A stretch of 64,000 nucleotides of DNA, taken from NCBI RefSeq assembly GCF_900100795.1, contig NZ_FNCO01000003.1:1-64000 (forward strand), read 5' to 3'. Numbering within the stretch: the stretch's first letter is position 1; every line of letters begins with the position of its first letter. Under the pieces are notes generated by a model. That model had not been told where the DNA came from and did not search any database. It worked only from the letters and a program-made list of their open reading frames with translations. Positions 26,537 through 34,855 of this stretch are shown here, one piece after another. Source of the stretch: Pseudomonas abietaniphila. Its GTDB lineage: Bacteria > Pseudomonadota > Gammaproteobacteria > Pseudomonadales > Pseudomonadaceae. The position numbers and the translations under genes were made by a program.

Positions 26537-28234
26537 TCAGTTATTGATCATCGGCAGGTTCAGGCCCTGCTCTTTGGCGCAGTCGATCGCGATCTGGTAG
26601 CCCGCGTCGGCGTGGCGCATGACGCCGGTCGCCGGGTCGTTGTGCAGCACGCGGGCAATGCGCTCGGCCGCTTCGTCGGTGCCGTCACAGACGATGACCA
26701 TGCCGGAGTGTTGGGAGAAACCCATGCCGACGCCGCCACCGTGGTGCAGCGATACCCAGGTCGCGCCGCTCGCGGTATTGAGCAGGGCGTTGAGCAGTGG
26801 CCAGTCGGACACCGCGTCCGAGCCGTCCTGCATGGATTCGGTTTCACGGTTCGGGCTGGCGACCGAGCCGGAGTCCAGGTGGTCACGACCGATCACGACC
26901 GGTGCCGACAGCTCACCGCTGCGAACCATTTCGTTGAACGCCAGGCCCAGCTTGGCGCGCTGGCCCAGACCGACCCAGCAAATACGGGCCGGCAGACCCT
27001 GGAAGCTGATGCGCTCGCGCGCCATGTCCAGCCAGTTGTGCAGGTGCGCGTCGTCCGGGATCAGCTCCTTGACCTTCGCGTCGGTCTTGTAGATGTCTTC
27101 CGGATTGCCCGACAGTGCGGCCCAGCGGAACGGACCGATGCCACGGCAGAACAGCGGGCGGATGTACGCAGGGACGAAACCCGGGAAGTCGAACGCGTTG
27201 CTTACGCCTTCTTCTTTGGCCATCTGACGGATGTTGTTGCCGTAGTCGAAGGTCGGGATGCCTTGTTTCTGGAACGCCAGCATCGCTTCAACGTGTCTGG
27301 CCATCGACTGTTTGGCGGCTTTGACCACAGCGGCCGGTTCGGTCGCGGCGCGGTCGCGGTACTGTTCCCAGGTCCAGCCGGCTGGCAGGTAGCCATTGAG
27401 CGGGTCGTGGGCGCTGGTCTGGTCGGTGACCATGTCCGGGCGCACGCCCCGCTTGACCAGCTCGGGAAGGATTTCAGCCGCATTGCCCAGCAGCGCGATG
27501 GAGATCGCCTTGCCTTCGGCGGTGTACTTGGCGATACGGGCCAATGCGTCGTCGAGGTCATTGGCCTGCTCGTCGACGTAACGGCTTTTCAGACGGAAAT
27601 CGATGCGGCTCTGCTGGCACTCGATGTTCAGCGAGCACGCGCCGGCCAATGTCGCGGCCAGTGGCTGTGCGCCGCCCATGCCGCCCAGGCCTGCGGTCAG
27701 TACCCACTTGCCTTTCAGGCTGCCGTTGTAATGCTGGCGACCGGCTTCTACGAACGTTTCGTAAGTGCCCTGAACGATGCCCTGGCTGCCGATGTAGATC
27801 CAGCTGCCGGCAGTCATCTGGCCGTACATGGCCAGGCCTTTGGCGTCCAGTTCGTTGAAGTGTTCCCAGCTCGCCCAGTGCGGAACCAGGTTAGAGTTGG
27901 CGATCAGCACACGAGGGGCGTTGCTGTGGGTCTTGAACACACCGACCGGCTTGCCGGATTGCACCAGCAGGGTCTCATCGTCGTTCAGGTGGGTCAGGCT
28001 TTCGACGATTTTGTCGTAGCACTCCCAGTTACGCGCTGCGCGACCGATACCGCCGTAGACCACCAGTTCGTTCGGGTTCTCGGCGACTTCCGGATCGAGG
28101 TTGTTCATCAACATCCGCAACGGCGCTTCGGTCAGCCAGCTCTTGGCGGTCAGTTGGGTACCACGGGCGGCGCGGATTTCCACGTCGCGGCGTTTGGTCC
28201 ATTGCTGAGCTGGGGTTTTGTTGTCAGTAGTCAC
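26537..28234 (-). CDS. hutU: Urocanate hydratase
   Basis: 565 residues from a GTG with GAGGA about 7 bases upstream. Adds water to urocanate to give imidazolonepropionate, using bound NAD+ as electrophile. [19 protein letters not shown], the NAD-binding [17 protein letters not shown] and the active-site cysteine in ARICWVGLG (near residue 419, equivalent to Cys410 of P. putida) are present. Nearly identical in layout to the P. putida enzyme apart from a slightly longer N-terminus. First gene of the hut operon here; its leader has a -24/-12 promoter and a HutC-like operator. Confidence 0.97.
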   Translation of the reverse strand: MTTDNKTPAQQWTKRRDVEIRAARGTQLTAKSWLTEAPLRMLMNNLDPEVAENPNELVVYGGIGRAARNWECYDKIVESLTHLNDDETLLVQSGKPVGVFKTHSNAPRVLIANSNLVPHWASWEHFNELDAKGLAMYGQMTAGSWIYIGSQGIVQGTYETFVEAGRQHYNGSLKGKWVLTAGLGGMGGAQPLAATLAGACSLNIECQQSRIDFRLKSRYVDEQANDLDDALARIAKYTAEGKAISIALLGNAAEILPELVKRGVRPDMVTDQTSAHDPLNGYLPAGWTWEQYRDRAATEPAAVVKAAKQSMARHVEAMLAFQKQGIPTFDYGNNIRQMAKEEGVSNAFDFPGFVPAYIRPLFCRGIGPFRWAALSGNPEDIYKTDAKVKELIPDDAHLHNWLDMARERISFQGLPARICWVGLGQRAKLGLAFNEMVRSGELSAPVVIGRDHLDSGSVASPNRETESMQDGSDAVSDWPLLNALLNTASGATWVSLHHGGGVGMGFSQHSGMVIVCDGTDEAAERIARVLHNDPATGVMRHADAGYQIAIDCAKEQGLNLPMINN

Positions 28235-28380
28235 GTCACAATCCTCGATGATCAATCCGGCCCAGGCACTGGGCTGACGGTGCCTGTGTCGAACAGGCGG
28301 AATATGGGTTTAGCAGATCGGGTGCCGCAGTCGGTGTTTCGAAGCGGGGCACTGCCGGTACTCTTGCATACTCATATTTA

Positions 28381-28394
28381 CTTGTACATACAAG
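28381..28394. promoter_or_regulatory. HutC operator at hutU
   Basis: CTTGTACATACAAG, a near-perfect 14-bp palindrome matching the CTTGTATATACAAG pattern known for HutC/GntR-type hut operators. It covers the position expected for the transcript start of the -24/-12 promoter at 28399-28415, so repressor binding would block open-complex formation. Confidence 0.8.
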
Positions 28395-28398
28395 CATA

Positions 28399-28415
28399 TG
28401 CAACCAAGGGGCCAA
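28399..28415 (-). promoter_or_regulatory. Sigma-54 promoter of the hut operon
   Basis: On the minus strand TTGGCCCCTTGGTTGCA has GG and GC elements 12 bases apart (-24/-12 spacing, TTGGC-N7-TTGCA). Sigma-54 control of hutU with CbrB/NtrC activation is known in Pseudomonas. The start site would fall near 28387, about 150 bases before the hutU start codon. Confidence 0.8.
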
Positions 28416-28524
28416 CTCGTCGATTGCTTGAGTTAAAACACCGCAAAGCTGCGTCTGCTCTGGCCTGAGCTAGATTGAGAGGCTGCAGAGGTTGCAGGCC
28501 GCAGCGTTACTCGCCGGGCACAAT

Positions 28525-28570
28525 TGTTACTTTTGGGGGCGCGTGCTCTGCGACAGTGCAATCGGTAACA
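28525..28570. promoter_or_regulatory. Putative CbrB enhancer half-sites
   Basis: TGTTAC at 28525-28530 and GTAACA at 28565-28570, inverted, 34 bases apart, 110-170 bp upstream of the sigma-54 promoter. CbrB sites have been described as TGTTAC-N14-GTAACA; here the spacer is longer by about two helical turns. Another GTTAC is at 28506-28510. The remainder of the 28235-28659 gap has no gene. Confidence 0.45.
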
Positions 28571-28659
28571 GAAAGTTGAATTGTTTCTGGCGGCCATTCG
28601 GCATCTACTGCGCCAGCTTTCATAAAAATATTTCACCGCAGGTGTAACCAGGGCGAGCG

Positions 28660-29244
28660 ATGGACCGAACTACTGATCACGCTGCGCACAATGCGGCTTT
28701 GCGCAACCGGGAGATGCACCTGAAATCGCTGTTCGTGGCGGGGCAGGACGGGGATGGGCGTGCGTACCGAACATTCCTCTCGGAGTTGAGTACCCATTTG
28801 CGCGGGTATTTGAGAGGACGGCTGCAGCGGCAGCCAGGTGAAATCGAGGATCTGCTTCAGGAAGTGTTGCTGGCCGTCCACAATGGCCGCCACACGTACC
28901 GCTCGGATCAGCCTCTGACCGCCTGGGTATTCGCCATTGCCCGTTATAAACTCACCGACTTTTTTCGCGCCCGATCACGGGGCGATGTGTTCAACGACTC
29001 GCTGGACGACACGGCCGAACTGTTCGCCGAACCCGAGCTTGAGCCTGCTCAGGCCAGTCGCGATCTGAGCAAGCTGCTCAGTGAGCTGCCTGATCGTCAG
29101 CGTTTGCCGATCATGCACGTGAAGCTGGAAGGGCTGTCGGTGACCGAAACAGCGAAAGTGACGGGGCTTTCCGAATCCGCCGTCAAGATTGGCGTGCATC
29201 GCGGCCTCAAGGCGCTGGCGGCGCGCATACGAGGTACACGATGA
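28660..29244 (+). CDS. ECF RNA polymerase sigma factor, SigF/ECF16-like
   Basis: 194 residues. Sigma-2 region about 25-95 ([35 protein letters not shown]) and sigma-4 region about 128-190 ([32 protein letters not shown]). Overlaps the downstream gene by ATGA, and that gene encodes an NrsF-type membrane anti-sigma; this pair defines the Caulobacter SigF-NrsF kind of ECF system, which answers metal and oxidative stress. The start could also be the internal ATG giving MHLKSLF (residue 19). Divergent from hutU but with no obvious functional link. Usual target genes (DUF2282/DUF692 family) are not in the window. Confidence 0.9.
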   Translation: MDRTTDHAAHNAALRNREMHLKSLFVAGQDGDGRAYRTFLSELSTHLRGYLRGRLQRQPGEIEDLLQEVLLAVHNGRHTYRSDQPLTAWVFAIARYKLTDFFRARSRGDVFNDSLDDTAELFAEPELEPAQASRDLSKLLSELPDRQRLPIMHVKLEGLSVTETAKVTGLSESAVKIGVHRGLKALAARIRGTR

Positions 29245-29882
29245 AAACAGATGACCTGATTTCGATGCTCGCAGGCGGTGTCGCCCCGGTGGATCGTGGG
29301 CTGCTTGCCAAGCGTTTCAGCCTGGCCGTGGTCCTTGCTGCGCTGGGTTCGCTGCTGCTGATGCTGGCTGTTTTTGGCGTTCGGCCTGATTTGCCGGTCA
29401 TGACCCGAACCCCGTTGTTCTGGGGCAAGGTCGCGTTGCCGCTGTGTCTGGCCATCGGTTCGCTGTGGATGGTTACGCGTCTGGCCAGGCCAGGCATGAG
29501 CGCAGGCTCGGGCCGCTGGGTGGTCAGTGCCGGTGTGCTGGTTGTCTGGCTGGCGGGGCTGTATGCCTTGCTTCAGGCTGAGCCGGACACGCGAGTGGCC
29601 ATGATTTTCGGCAAAACCTGGCGCACCTGTGCGTTCAACATCACGCTTCTGGCGATCCCCGGTTTTATCTCGATCTTCTGGGCGTTGCGCGGCATGGCCC
29701 CGACCCGACTGGGCCTGGCGGGCGCGTGCGGCGGGTTGCTTGCCGGGTCTCTGGCGACCATCGCCTATTGCCTTCATTGCCCGGAGATGGAAATCCCGTT
29801 CTGGGGCGTGTGGTATCTGCTGGGATTGTTGCTGTCCACCGCGATCGGCGCGCTGATCGGGCCACGTGTGTTGAGGTGGTAG
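29241..29882 (+). CDS. nrsF: NrsF (DUF1109) family membrane anti-sigma factor
   Basis: 213 residues with six hydrophobic helices (about 28-48, 60-78, 93-111, 131-150, 158-177, 190-208). The whole length fits DUF1109/NrsF. Cys130 (WRTCAFNI) and Cys180 (LHCPE) are placed like Cys131 and Cys181 of Caulobacter NrsF, reported to be needed for sensing chromate and cadmium. It holds its ECF sigma at the inner membrane until stress. Starts within the sigma gene stop (ATGA overlap) so translation is coupled. Convergent with the downstream anti-sigma gene. Confidence 0.9.
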   Translation: MKTDDLISMLAGGVAPVDRGLLAKRFSLAVVLAALGSLLLMLAVFGVRPDLPVMTRTPLFWGKVALPLCLAIGSLWMVTRLARPGMSAGSGRWVVSAGVLVVWLAGLYALLQAEPDTRVAMIFGKTWRTCAFNITLLAIPGFISIFWALRGMAPTRLGLAGACGGLLAGSLATIAYCLHCPEMEIPFWGVWYLLGLLLSTAIGALIGPRVLRW

Positions 29883-29941
29883 TCAGGCCGGTATCCAGCC
29901 TGTGAGCGCCCATTCAACGGTTACGTGCCCAAGGGATCGTC

Positions 29942-30688
29942 TTAACCCGCCTTGACCGTCCGCCCCGCGAACTGGATAGGCCCGCTCGGCTTGTTGGTCG
30001 GCGAGCCTCCGGCTTTCTCCAGCGACAGTTCGAACAGTTGATTGGATTGCAGCGGCGGCAGCCGGTCGCTGGGCACTTTCAGCGTTTGCCCGGGCGCGAC
30101 GAGCCCCAGCGAGATCGGGCCTTCCCAATCATCGGCCTGGGTCCAGAACTGCAGCACCTTGCCCGGCGGCACATCGGAGGTGTCCACAGGCACAAGCTCT
30201 ATTCCGCGCAGGTTGCTGGCCTGAACCACCCAGCCGGGGTGGTTGCTGTCTGGCGTTGACAGCACCGACAGGTACGCCGATGCGGGCGGAGTCGGAACTT
30301 GCCCAAGCAGTTGCGTGGTCAGTATCACCGAAACCGCCAGGCCGAGGCCGGCCAGCATGCGCCACAAGCCGGCGTTGTCCCAGGTGCTGGTGCGGCGTTT
30401 CTTGCGCGGGGACTTCCCCGCCTTCGTGGCAAACGGCAGCCCACCCAGGTTACGTTCGATGCGCTGCCACAGGCGAGGAGAGGGCATGGGCGGTTCGGGC
30501 GGTTCGGCCATTTCGGTCAGCGTCAGCAGCCGCGACCGCCAGCCGTCTATGGCTTTGCGCAGCGCTTCGTCATGCAGCAAGCGTTGCTGCACTTGCGCTC
30601 GCTGCTGGGCGCTCAGGGTTCCCAGTACGTACTCACCGGCGAGGGTCTGTACGTCCATTTCAGGAATCTTGTCTTGTTTTTCACTCAT
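29942..30688 (-). CDS. RskA-like anti-sigma factor, copy 2 (orphaned)
   Basis: 248 residues. N-terminal anti-sigma segment DVQTLAGEYVLGTLSAQQRA (about 12-31), basic linker KSPRKKRRTS, one membrane helix near 108-130, then a periplasmic RskA (PF10099-type) domain ending SGPIQFAGRTVKAG. Strongly similar throughout to the protein encoded at 30880-31617, so the two are a tandem duplicate. The ATG at 30688 overlaps the stop of a degenerate sigma-factor tail (ATGA), just as the intact copy overlaps its sigma gene. Its own sigma is broken, so it may now act on the neighbouring sigma or be drifting. Confidence 0.87.
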   Translation of the reverse strand: MSEKQDKIPEMDVQTLAGEYVLGTLSAQQRAQVQQRLLHDEALRKAIDGWRSRLLTLTEMAEPPEPPMPSPRLWQRIERNLGGLPFATKAGKSPRKKRRTSTWDNAGLWRMLAGLGLAVSVILTTQLLGQVPTPPASAYLSVLSTPDSNHPGWVVQASNLRGIELVPVDTSDVPPGKVLQFWTQADDWEGPISLGLVAPGQTLKVPSDRLPPLQSNQLFELSLEKAGGSPTNKPSGPIQFAGRTVKAG

Positions 30689-30827
30689 CCAAGCCACTCC
30701 CGCAGCGCAGCAGGCCCGCGCTCAATGCAGGCTTTGACCGTGCCCGACGGCGCACCGAAGACGCGTGCGATTGCTGATGAGAATAACCGCCGGCGCATTC
30801 CTGAAACACACTGTTACGACGCACGGG
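30685..30827 (-). pseudogene. Remnant of an ECF sigma factor gene (sigma-4 tail)
   Basis: Minus strand reads PVRRNSVFQECAGGYSHQQ and then, after a one-base loss near 30775, IARVFGAPSGTVKACIERGP and AALREWLG followed by TGA. This parallels PVRRNCIFHAYVDGYSHQQ, IAQKLGAPLGTVKAWIKRSL and ASLRECIG of the intact sigma gene at 31614-32180. Similarity starts abruptly at about 30827, so the sigma-2 region and linker are gone. The stop codon keeps the ATGA overlap with the downstream anti-sigma gene. A sigma gene lost by deletion plus frameshift after tandem duplication. Confidence 0.85.
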
Positions 30828-30879
30828 GACGATTTTTCAGCATCTGCCCGCTGATGTCAGCGGCTTCATGCGAGCACCT

Positions 30880-31617
30880 TCAGATGACCTTGACCGCGCG
30901 CCCGATGAACTGAATTGGCCCTGTTGGCTTATTGATCGGCGAGCCCGTGGATTTTTCGAGGGTCAGCTCAAACAACTGGTTGGGTTGCAGGGGAGGCAAG
31001 GAGTCCAGTGGCACACTCAGCACTTCGCCGGGTTTGACCAGGCCGAGAGAGACGGGACCTTGCCAGTCGTCGGCCTTGGTCCAGAACTGCAGCGCCTTGT
31101 CATCGGGTATGGATGTTTCACTCAATGGAATCAGCTGAATATCACGGCTATTGTTGGCCTGAATCACCCAGCCAGGCGCCTTGTCCTGAGGGGCGACGAG
31201 CACCACCAGATAAGAAGGCAGCGGTTTGACGGGCTGCTGGGTCACCAGCACTGCCGCCAAGACGACCGAAGCGGCGATGCCGAACCCGGCCACGCTGCGC
31301 CACAGATTGAGGCTGTCCCACCAGCGTGTGACTCGGCCGCGTTGTGCGGTTGCCTGCCTCTCGGGTGCTGCTGACAGCGCGTCGAGGGACTGCTCGATCC
31401 GGTTCCAGAGTGAGGCGTGCGGAGTAACAGGCTCTGCCAGGTCAGTGAGCGACAGCAGGCGGATTTCCCAATCGTCCACCGCCTTGCGCAAGTCGGCCTC
31501 CCGTTCCAGGCGCTTCTGAACCTGTGCGCGCTGCTGCGCGTCAAGGGTGCCCAGTACGTACTCACCGGCCAGAGAGTCGATGTCGTGATCGGGCGGGGTG
31601 GCTGGTTTTTCGTTCAT
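30880..31617 (-). CDS. RskA-like anti-sigma factor, copy 1
   Basis: 245 residues. IDSLAGEYVLGTLDAQQRAQ near 14-34 is the sigma-binding motif; one membrane helix lies near 110-130; the C-terminal domain is periplasmic and ends TGPIQFIGRAVKVI. Single-pass topology fits regulated-proteolysis release of sigma. The ATG at 31617 overlaps the sigma stop codon (ATGA), so it is translationally coupled to the upstream sigma gene; a start three codons earlier is possible but less economical. Paralogue of the 29942-30688 protein. Confidence 0.9.
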   Translation of the reverse strand: MNEKPATPPDHDIDSLAGEYVLGTLDAQQRAQVQKRLEREADLRKAVDDWEIRLLSLTDLAEPVTPHASLWNRIEQSLDALSAAPERQATAQRGRVTRWWDSLNLWRSVAGFGIAASVVLAAVLVTQQPVKPLPSYLVVLVAPQDKAPGWVIQANNSRDIQLIPLSETSIPDDKALQFWTKADDWQGPVSLGLVKPGEVLSVPLDSLPPLQPNQLFELTLEKSTGSPINKPTGPIQFIGRAVKVI

Positions 31618-32180
31618 CCGATGCACTCCCGCAACGAGGCCAGGCTGCGTTTGATCCAGGCTTTCACCGTGCCCAGCGGCGCCCCCAGTTTCTGTGCAAT
31701 CTGCTGATGAGAGTAACCGTCCACGTAGGCATGAAAAATACAGTTGCGGCGCACCGGCTCCAATTGTTCAAGGCAGGTGTAGACCCGCCCCGGGTTCACT
31801 CGCCAATCGAATGCGTCGCCCATCTCCTGCCAACCTTCAAGCGTTGTCTGAACGTGACTGTCGCTATCGCTGTCATCGTCCATCGACACTTCCCGCGCGC
31901 GGTTGCGCACGCTGTTGAGCGCCAGGTGCCGCGCCACGGTAAACATCCAGCCTCGAGCGCTGCCACGTGTGGCGTCAAAGCTGGCAGCGCCGCTCCAGAT
32001 CTTGATGAACGCGTCGTGCACGATGTCTTCCGCGCGTGCACGATCGTTCACGATCCGTTGCACCACGCCGAGCAAGCGAGGGCTTTCCTGTTCGTAAAGT
32101 CGTTGCAGCGCCGACCGCTCACCGCGGGCGCAGGCATGCAACGCTGCTTCGTAGTCAAAGGGTGTCTGAAGTGCGGACAA
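31614..32180 (-). CDS. ECF RNA polymerase sigma factor, SigK-like (ECF19)
   Basis: 188 residues. Sigma-2: ARAEDIVHDAFIKIW near 47-61 and RGWMFTVARHLALNSVRNRA near 75-94; sigma-4: CLEQLEPVRRNCIFHAY and GAPLGTVKAWIKRSL near 164-178. Paired with an RskA-type anti-sigma, the usual ECF19/SigK arrangement. The only in-frame start is TTG at 32180; an ATG 13 bases upstream is out of frame and no strong ribosome-binding site is visible, so expression may be weak or the start misjudged. The secreted DUF3455 gene upstream in the same orientation is a candidate target or operon member. Confidence 0.88.
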   Translation of the reverse strand: MSALQTPFDYEAALHACARGERSALQRLYEQESPRLLGVVQRIVNDRARAEDIVHDAFIKIWSGAASFDATRGSARGWMFTVARHLALNSVRNRAREVSMDDDSDSDSHVQTTLEGWQEMGDAFDWRVNPGRVYTCLEQLEPVRRNCIFHAYVDGYSHQQIAQKLGAPLGTVKAWIKRSLASLRECIG

Positions 32181-32226
32181 ATTGATCAGCCATGAAAAAA
32201 TACGCCGTCCACGAACCTGATTCGGG

Positions 32227-32264
32227 GCTCCTGCGCAGGAGCATAGACCACTTCCTGCGCAGGA
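32227..32264. promoter_or_regulatory. Paired 12-bp palindromes before the SigK-like gene
   Basis: TCCTGCGCAGGA occurs at 32229-32240 (inside the longer 16-bp palindrome GCTCCTGCGCAGGAGC, 32227-32242) and again at 32253-32264; centres are 24 bp apart. Located between the DUF3455 stop and the sigma start. Could be a two-site operator or a pair of transcript hairpins. Confidence 0.6.
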
Positions 32265-32281
32265 TACGGAATCGCCAGCGA

Positions 32282-32812
32282 TCAGTTACTGGCCCAGAAA
32301 ATGTAGTCAGCCTGGTACTTCACCACTTCCTTGGCGCCTTTGCTGGCTTGCGTGCAACCGCTGGAAGGCGCAACGCCACCTTTGAGCGCGACGCGCTGGA
32401 TGTAGGTCACGCCGGTCATGGCGCCTTTGCCTTCTGCAGGATTGGCTTTGACCAACTGGTAAGGAAGGTTGCCTGCGCCGGAGGGTGCAACGGCCAATTG
32501 GGTGCCGGTTACTTTCGAGCCGTCTTTGGCTTCCCAGGTCGCTGGCGGACCGAAGTAGCTGCCGACCTGCTTGCCACTGCGGTCATTGAGGACCGCTTTG
32601 GGGCCTACGAATACCCATTCCGTTTCCGTGGCACTGTTGGCTTTGGCTTTGCACTCGTAGGTGATTTCGCCGACGCCTGTCGTTTGCATGCTGACTTTAT
32701 GGCCGTCAGGGACTTTGATGCTGTCGGGCAGGTCGGCTTGGGCAAACACAGAGGTGACACAGGCCAGGGTGAGGGTGCTGGTGGCCAGTCGCAGGCAGTT
32801 TTTAGCATTCAT
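32282..32812 (-). CDS. Secreted DUF3455 domain protein
   Basis: 176 residues. Residues 1-24 form a signal peptide (cleavage likely after SVFA, giving QADLPDS). The remainder fits the DUF3455 family: VPDGHKVSMQTTGVG, ITYECKAK, WVFVGPKA, WEAKDGSKVTGTQ. Two conserved cysteines (in YECKA and SSGCTQA) may form a periplasmic disulfide. Function unknown; relatives are often next to ECF sigma/anti-sigma pairs, and here the sigma gene follows after about 100 bases in the same direction. CTCC/GGAG sequence lies just upstream of the ATG. Confidence 0.85.
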   Translation of the reverse strand: MNAKNCLRLATSTLTLACVTSVFAQADLPDSIKVPDGHKVSMQTTGVGEITYECKAKANSATETEWVFVGPKAVLNDRSGKQVGSYFGPPATWEAKDGSKVTGTQLAVAPSGAGNLPYQLVKANPAEGKGAMTGVTYIQRVALKGGVAPSSGCTQASKGAKEVVKYQADYIFWASN

Positions 32813-32934
32813 CGCAGTTTCTCCTGGAGGGTATTCCGTTCGGCAGCACGTGCTGCTGTCTGTACTACCCGCCAGAAGAACGACTGGATGCAGCGGATTA
32901 AAAATATTCTTCCGCTAACCGAATGTCCGGTTGC

Positions 32935-34113
32935 TCAAGGTCGACACAGGCGGCTGCGCAGCAACAGCACGCCCACCACCGCCGACAGAATCGAACCTAT
33001 CAGAACGCCCACTTTCACCTCATCGATCAAATGCGGTGCGCCAGGGAACGCCAGGTTGCCGATGAACAGGCTCATGGTGAAGCCGATGCCGCACAGCAAC
33101 GCCACGCCGTACATCTGCATCCAGTTGCTGCCTTCAGGCAACGTGGCCAGCCCTGAGCGAATCGCCAGCGCTGCGGCGACGAACACACCGATCTGCTTGC
33201 CGACGAACAGCCCAAGCGCGACGCCGAGCGGTACCGGATCGACCAGATTGGCCAAGGTGATGCCGGACAGCGACACGCCAGCGTTGGCGAACCCGAACAC
33301 GGGCACTACGGCGAACGCGACCCAGTAGTGCATTTTTTCTTCGAGGAACAGCAGCGGCGAACGCGCTTCTTCCTGACGCGTCCCCAGCGGTATGCACAGT
33401 GCCAGCGCGACGCCGGCCAGCGTCGCGTGTACGCCAGACTGCAAAACGAAGAACCACAGGAGCAGACCCAGCAGCAGATACGGCAGCAGGCGCTGCACGC
33501 CCATGCGGTTCATGATGATGAGGACCGCCAGTGTGGCGAAGGAGGCGCCGAGCATCGGCAGGTTCAGGCCGGTGCTGTAGAACAGCGCAATGATGGTGAC
33601 GGCGCCGAGATCATCAAGAATGGCCAGCGCAGCCAGAAAGACCTTCAGCGACGTGGGAACACGTTTACCCAGCAGCGACAACACGCCCAGAGCGAACGCA
33701 ATGTCAGTGGCCGCTGGAATGGCCCAGCCACTCAGCGTCTCGGCGTTTCCCCTGTTGATAGCGACGTAGATCAGCGCGGGTATCAGCATGCCGCCTACCG
33801 CCGCGAACCCGGGCAGGGCGCGCTGCCCCCAGCTGGCCAGGCCGCCGGCCAGCACTTCGCGCTTGATTTCCATCCCGACCATCAGAAAGAAGATCGCCAT
33901 CAGACCATCGTTGATCCACAACTCGATCGACAACCCGCCCCACACGCTGTGCAGCGCGGCGAAGTAGAGAGAGGCCATGGGCGAGTTTGCGACGATGATC
34001 GCCGCGAGCGCCGCACCCATCAACACGATGCCGCCAGCGGATTCCGACGCGAGGAAGCTGGCTAGAATGGCGAGGGCTCGCGGGCTTTCTTTCTGGTTGT
34101 TGAGCGTCGTCAT
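32935..34113 (-). CDS. nhaA: Na+/H+ antiporter NhaA
   Basis: 392 residues, about 12 membrane helices. Exchanges internal Na+ or Li+ for external protons for pH and salt balance. Seen are [20 protein letters not shown] near 66-85, the unwound-helix and ion-binding aspartates in [17 protein letters not shown] (paired Asp of helix V) and the late VGKQIGVF segment. Length and motifs match family norm. It is flanked by the sigma island and by hutD, and shows no operon partner. In many genomes hutD is adjacent to hutU instead, so nhaA is part of the inserted block. Confidence 0.94.
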   Translation of the reverse strand: MTTLNNQKESPRALAILASFLASESAGGIVLMGAALAAIIVANSPMASLYFAALHSVWGGLSIELWINDGLMAIFFLMVGMEIKREVLAGGLASWGQRALPGFAAVGGMLIPALIYVAINRGNAETLSGWAIPAATDIAFALGVLSLLGKRVPTSLKVFLAALAILDDLGAVTIIALFYSTGLNLPMLGASFATLAVLIIMNRMGVQRLLPYLLLGLLLWFFVLQSGVHATLAGVALALCIPLGTRQEEARSPLLFLEEKMHYWVAFAVVPVFGFANAGVSLSGITLANLVDPVPLGVALGLFVGKQIGVFVAAALAIRSGLATLPEGSNWMQMYGVALLCGIGFTMSLFIGNLAFPGAPHLIDEVKVGVLIGSILSAVVGVLLLRSRLCRP

Positions 34114-34171
34114 TGGCGTCCCTGTGCAGGTGAAAAAGAACGCAAATTAACACAGGTAGCCGGGTTTCTTT

Positions 34172-34260
34172 ATGTAGGAGCGCGCTTGCCCGCGATTCAG
34201 CCGACACGGATATTCATCTGCACCGCGTCATCGTTCATCGCGGGCAAGCGCGCGCCTACA
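34172..34260. repeat. REP pair, GCGCGCTTGCCC-type
   Basis: Arms ATGTAGGAGCGCGCTTGCCC and CGCGGGCAAGCGCGCGCCTA in inverted orientation, between nhaA and hutD; ends 2 bases from the hutD stop codon. Confidence 0.88.
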
Positions 34261-34261
34261 A

Positions 34262-34855
34262 TCAGATCGCAGCCAGTTCGATCACGCAGCAGCGGCTTGC
34301 GCGCGGTGCGTAGAGCACGACTTCCAGCAACGAGCCCTCGGCGTTATCCAGTTGCAGGCAGTCATGGCGTTCGAGCAGTTGCGGCGGGTGTTCGCCGACG
34401 TTGGCCGCCATCTGTTCGGCAGCGCTGAACACCAGAAAGACGTTGGCCGAACTGAAGAAGCGTTGAGGCTGCAGCACGTCGATCCATTGCAGGCGCGCGC
34501 GGTAGCGGGTGGGCGAGTAGATCAGGTTGAAATCGCGAATCGGCCCGTCCAGCAAGGTGCAGGACACTTGGCTGTCGCCGCTGAAGGCAAACGGATCGGA
34601 CACCAGCAATGGCTCGCTGTCCTTGCCGTCGATGTTCAGCGTCATGCCGGCGCCTTGGAGCACCGTGATGATGCGCAAGTAACCGGCAAACACCGAAAAC
34701 CCGCCGGATTCACCGATGTCGGCAATCGACAGTCGCCAGCCGAAACCGTCCAGCCCTTCACCTGAATCTCGGGTGATTTCCTCGGTGCTGCCGCCGCCGT
34801 TTTTCCAGGGCATGCGCGGGTAATCGGTGGCGCGCAGAACAGTCAGTCGGGTCAT
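34262..34855 (-). CDS. hutD: HutD family protein
   Basis: 197 residues from ATG 34855, overlapping the hutC stop (ATGA, 34852-34855). HutD is a cupin-fold protein conserved beside hutC; in P. fluorescens it is proposed to act as a governor that sets an upper limit on hut operon activity, possibly by binding urocanate or formylglutamate. Seen are PWKNGGGSTEEI near 14-25, FGWRLSIADI, and ITVLQGAGMTL. A longer frame upstream reads through hutC in another frame and was rejected. Cytoplasmic, no signal peptide. Confidence 0.93.
   Translation of the reverse strand: MTRLTVLRATDYPRMPWKNGGGSTEEITRDSGEGLDGFGWRLSIADIGESGGFSVFAGYLRIITVLQGAGMTLNIDGKDSEPLLVSDPFAFSGDSQVSCTLLDGPIRDFNLIYSPTRYRARLQWIDVLQPQRFFSSANVFLVFSAAEQMAANVGEHPPQLLERHDCLQLDNAEGSLLEVVLYAPRASRCCVIELAAI

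Noticed and set aside
26444..28468. Long plus-strand open frame (674 codons) opposite hutU
   Set aside because: Antisense shadow of the highly GC3-biased hutU gene; no recognisable protein and no start signal. Similar antisense frames opposite ptsP, opgH, glgP, the NCS1 permease and ubiB were dropped for the same reason.
28640..28690. Autoregulated ECF promoter (GTAACC-type box) at the SigF-like gene
   Set aside because: A GTAACC lies just before the start codon, but any matching -10 would fall inside the coding sequence; not convincing.
30820..30880. Further upstream part of the broken sigma gene
   Set aside because: Similarity to the intact sigma stops at about 30827; the remaining bases up to the anti-sigma stop show no alignable sigma sequence in any frame.
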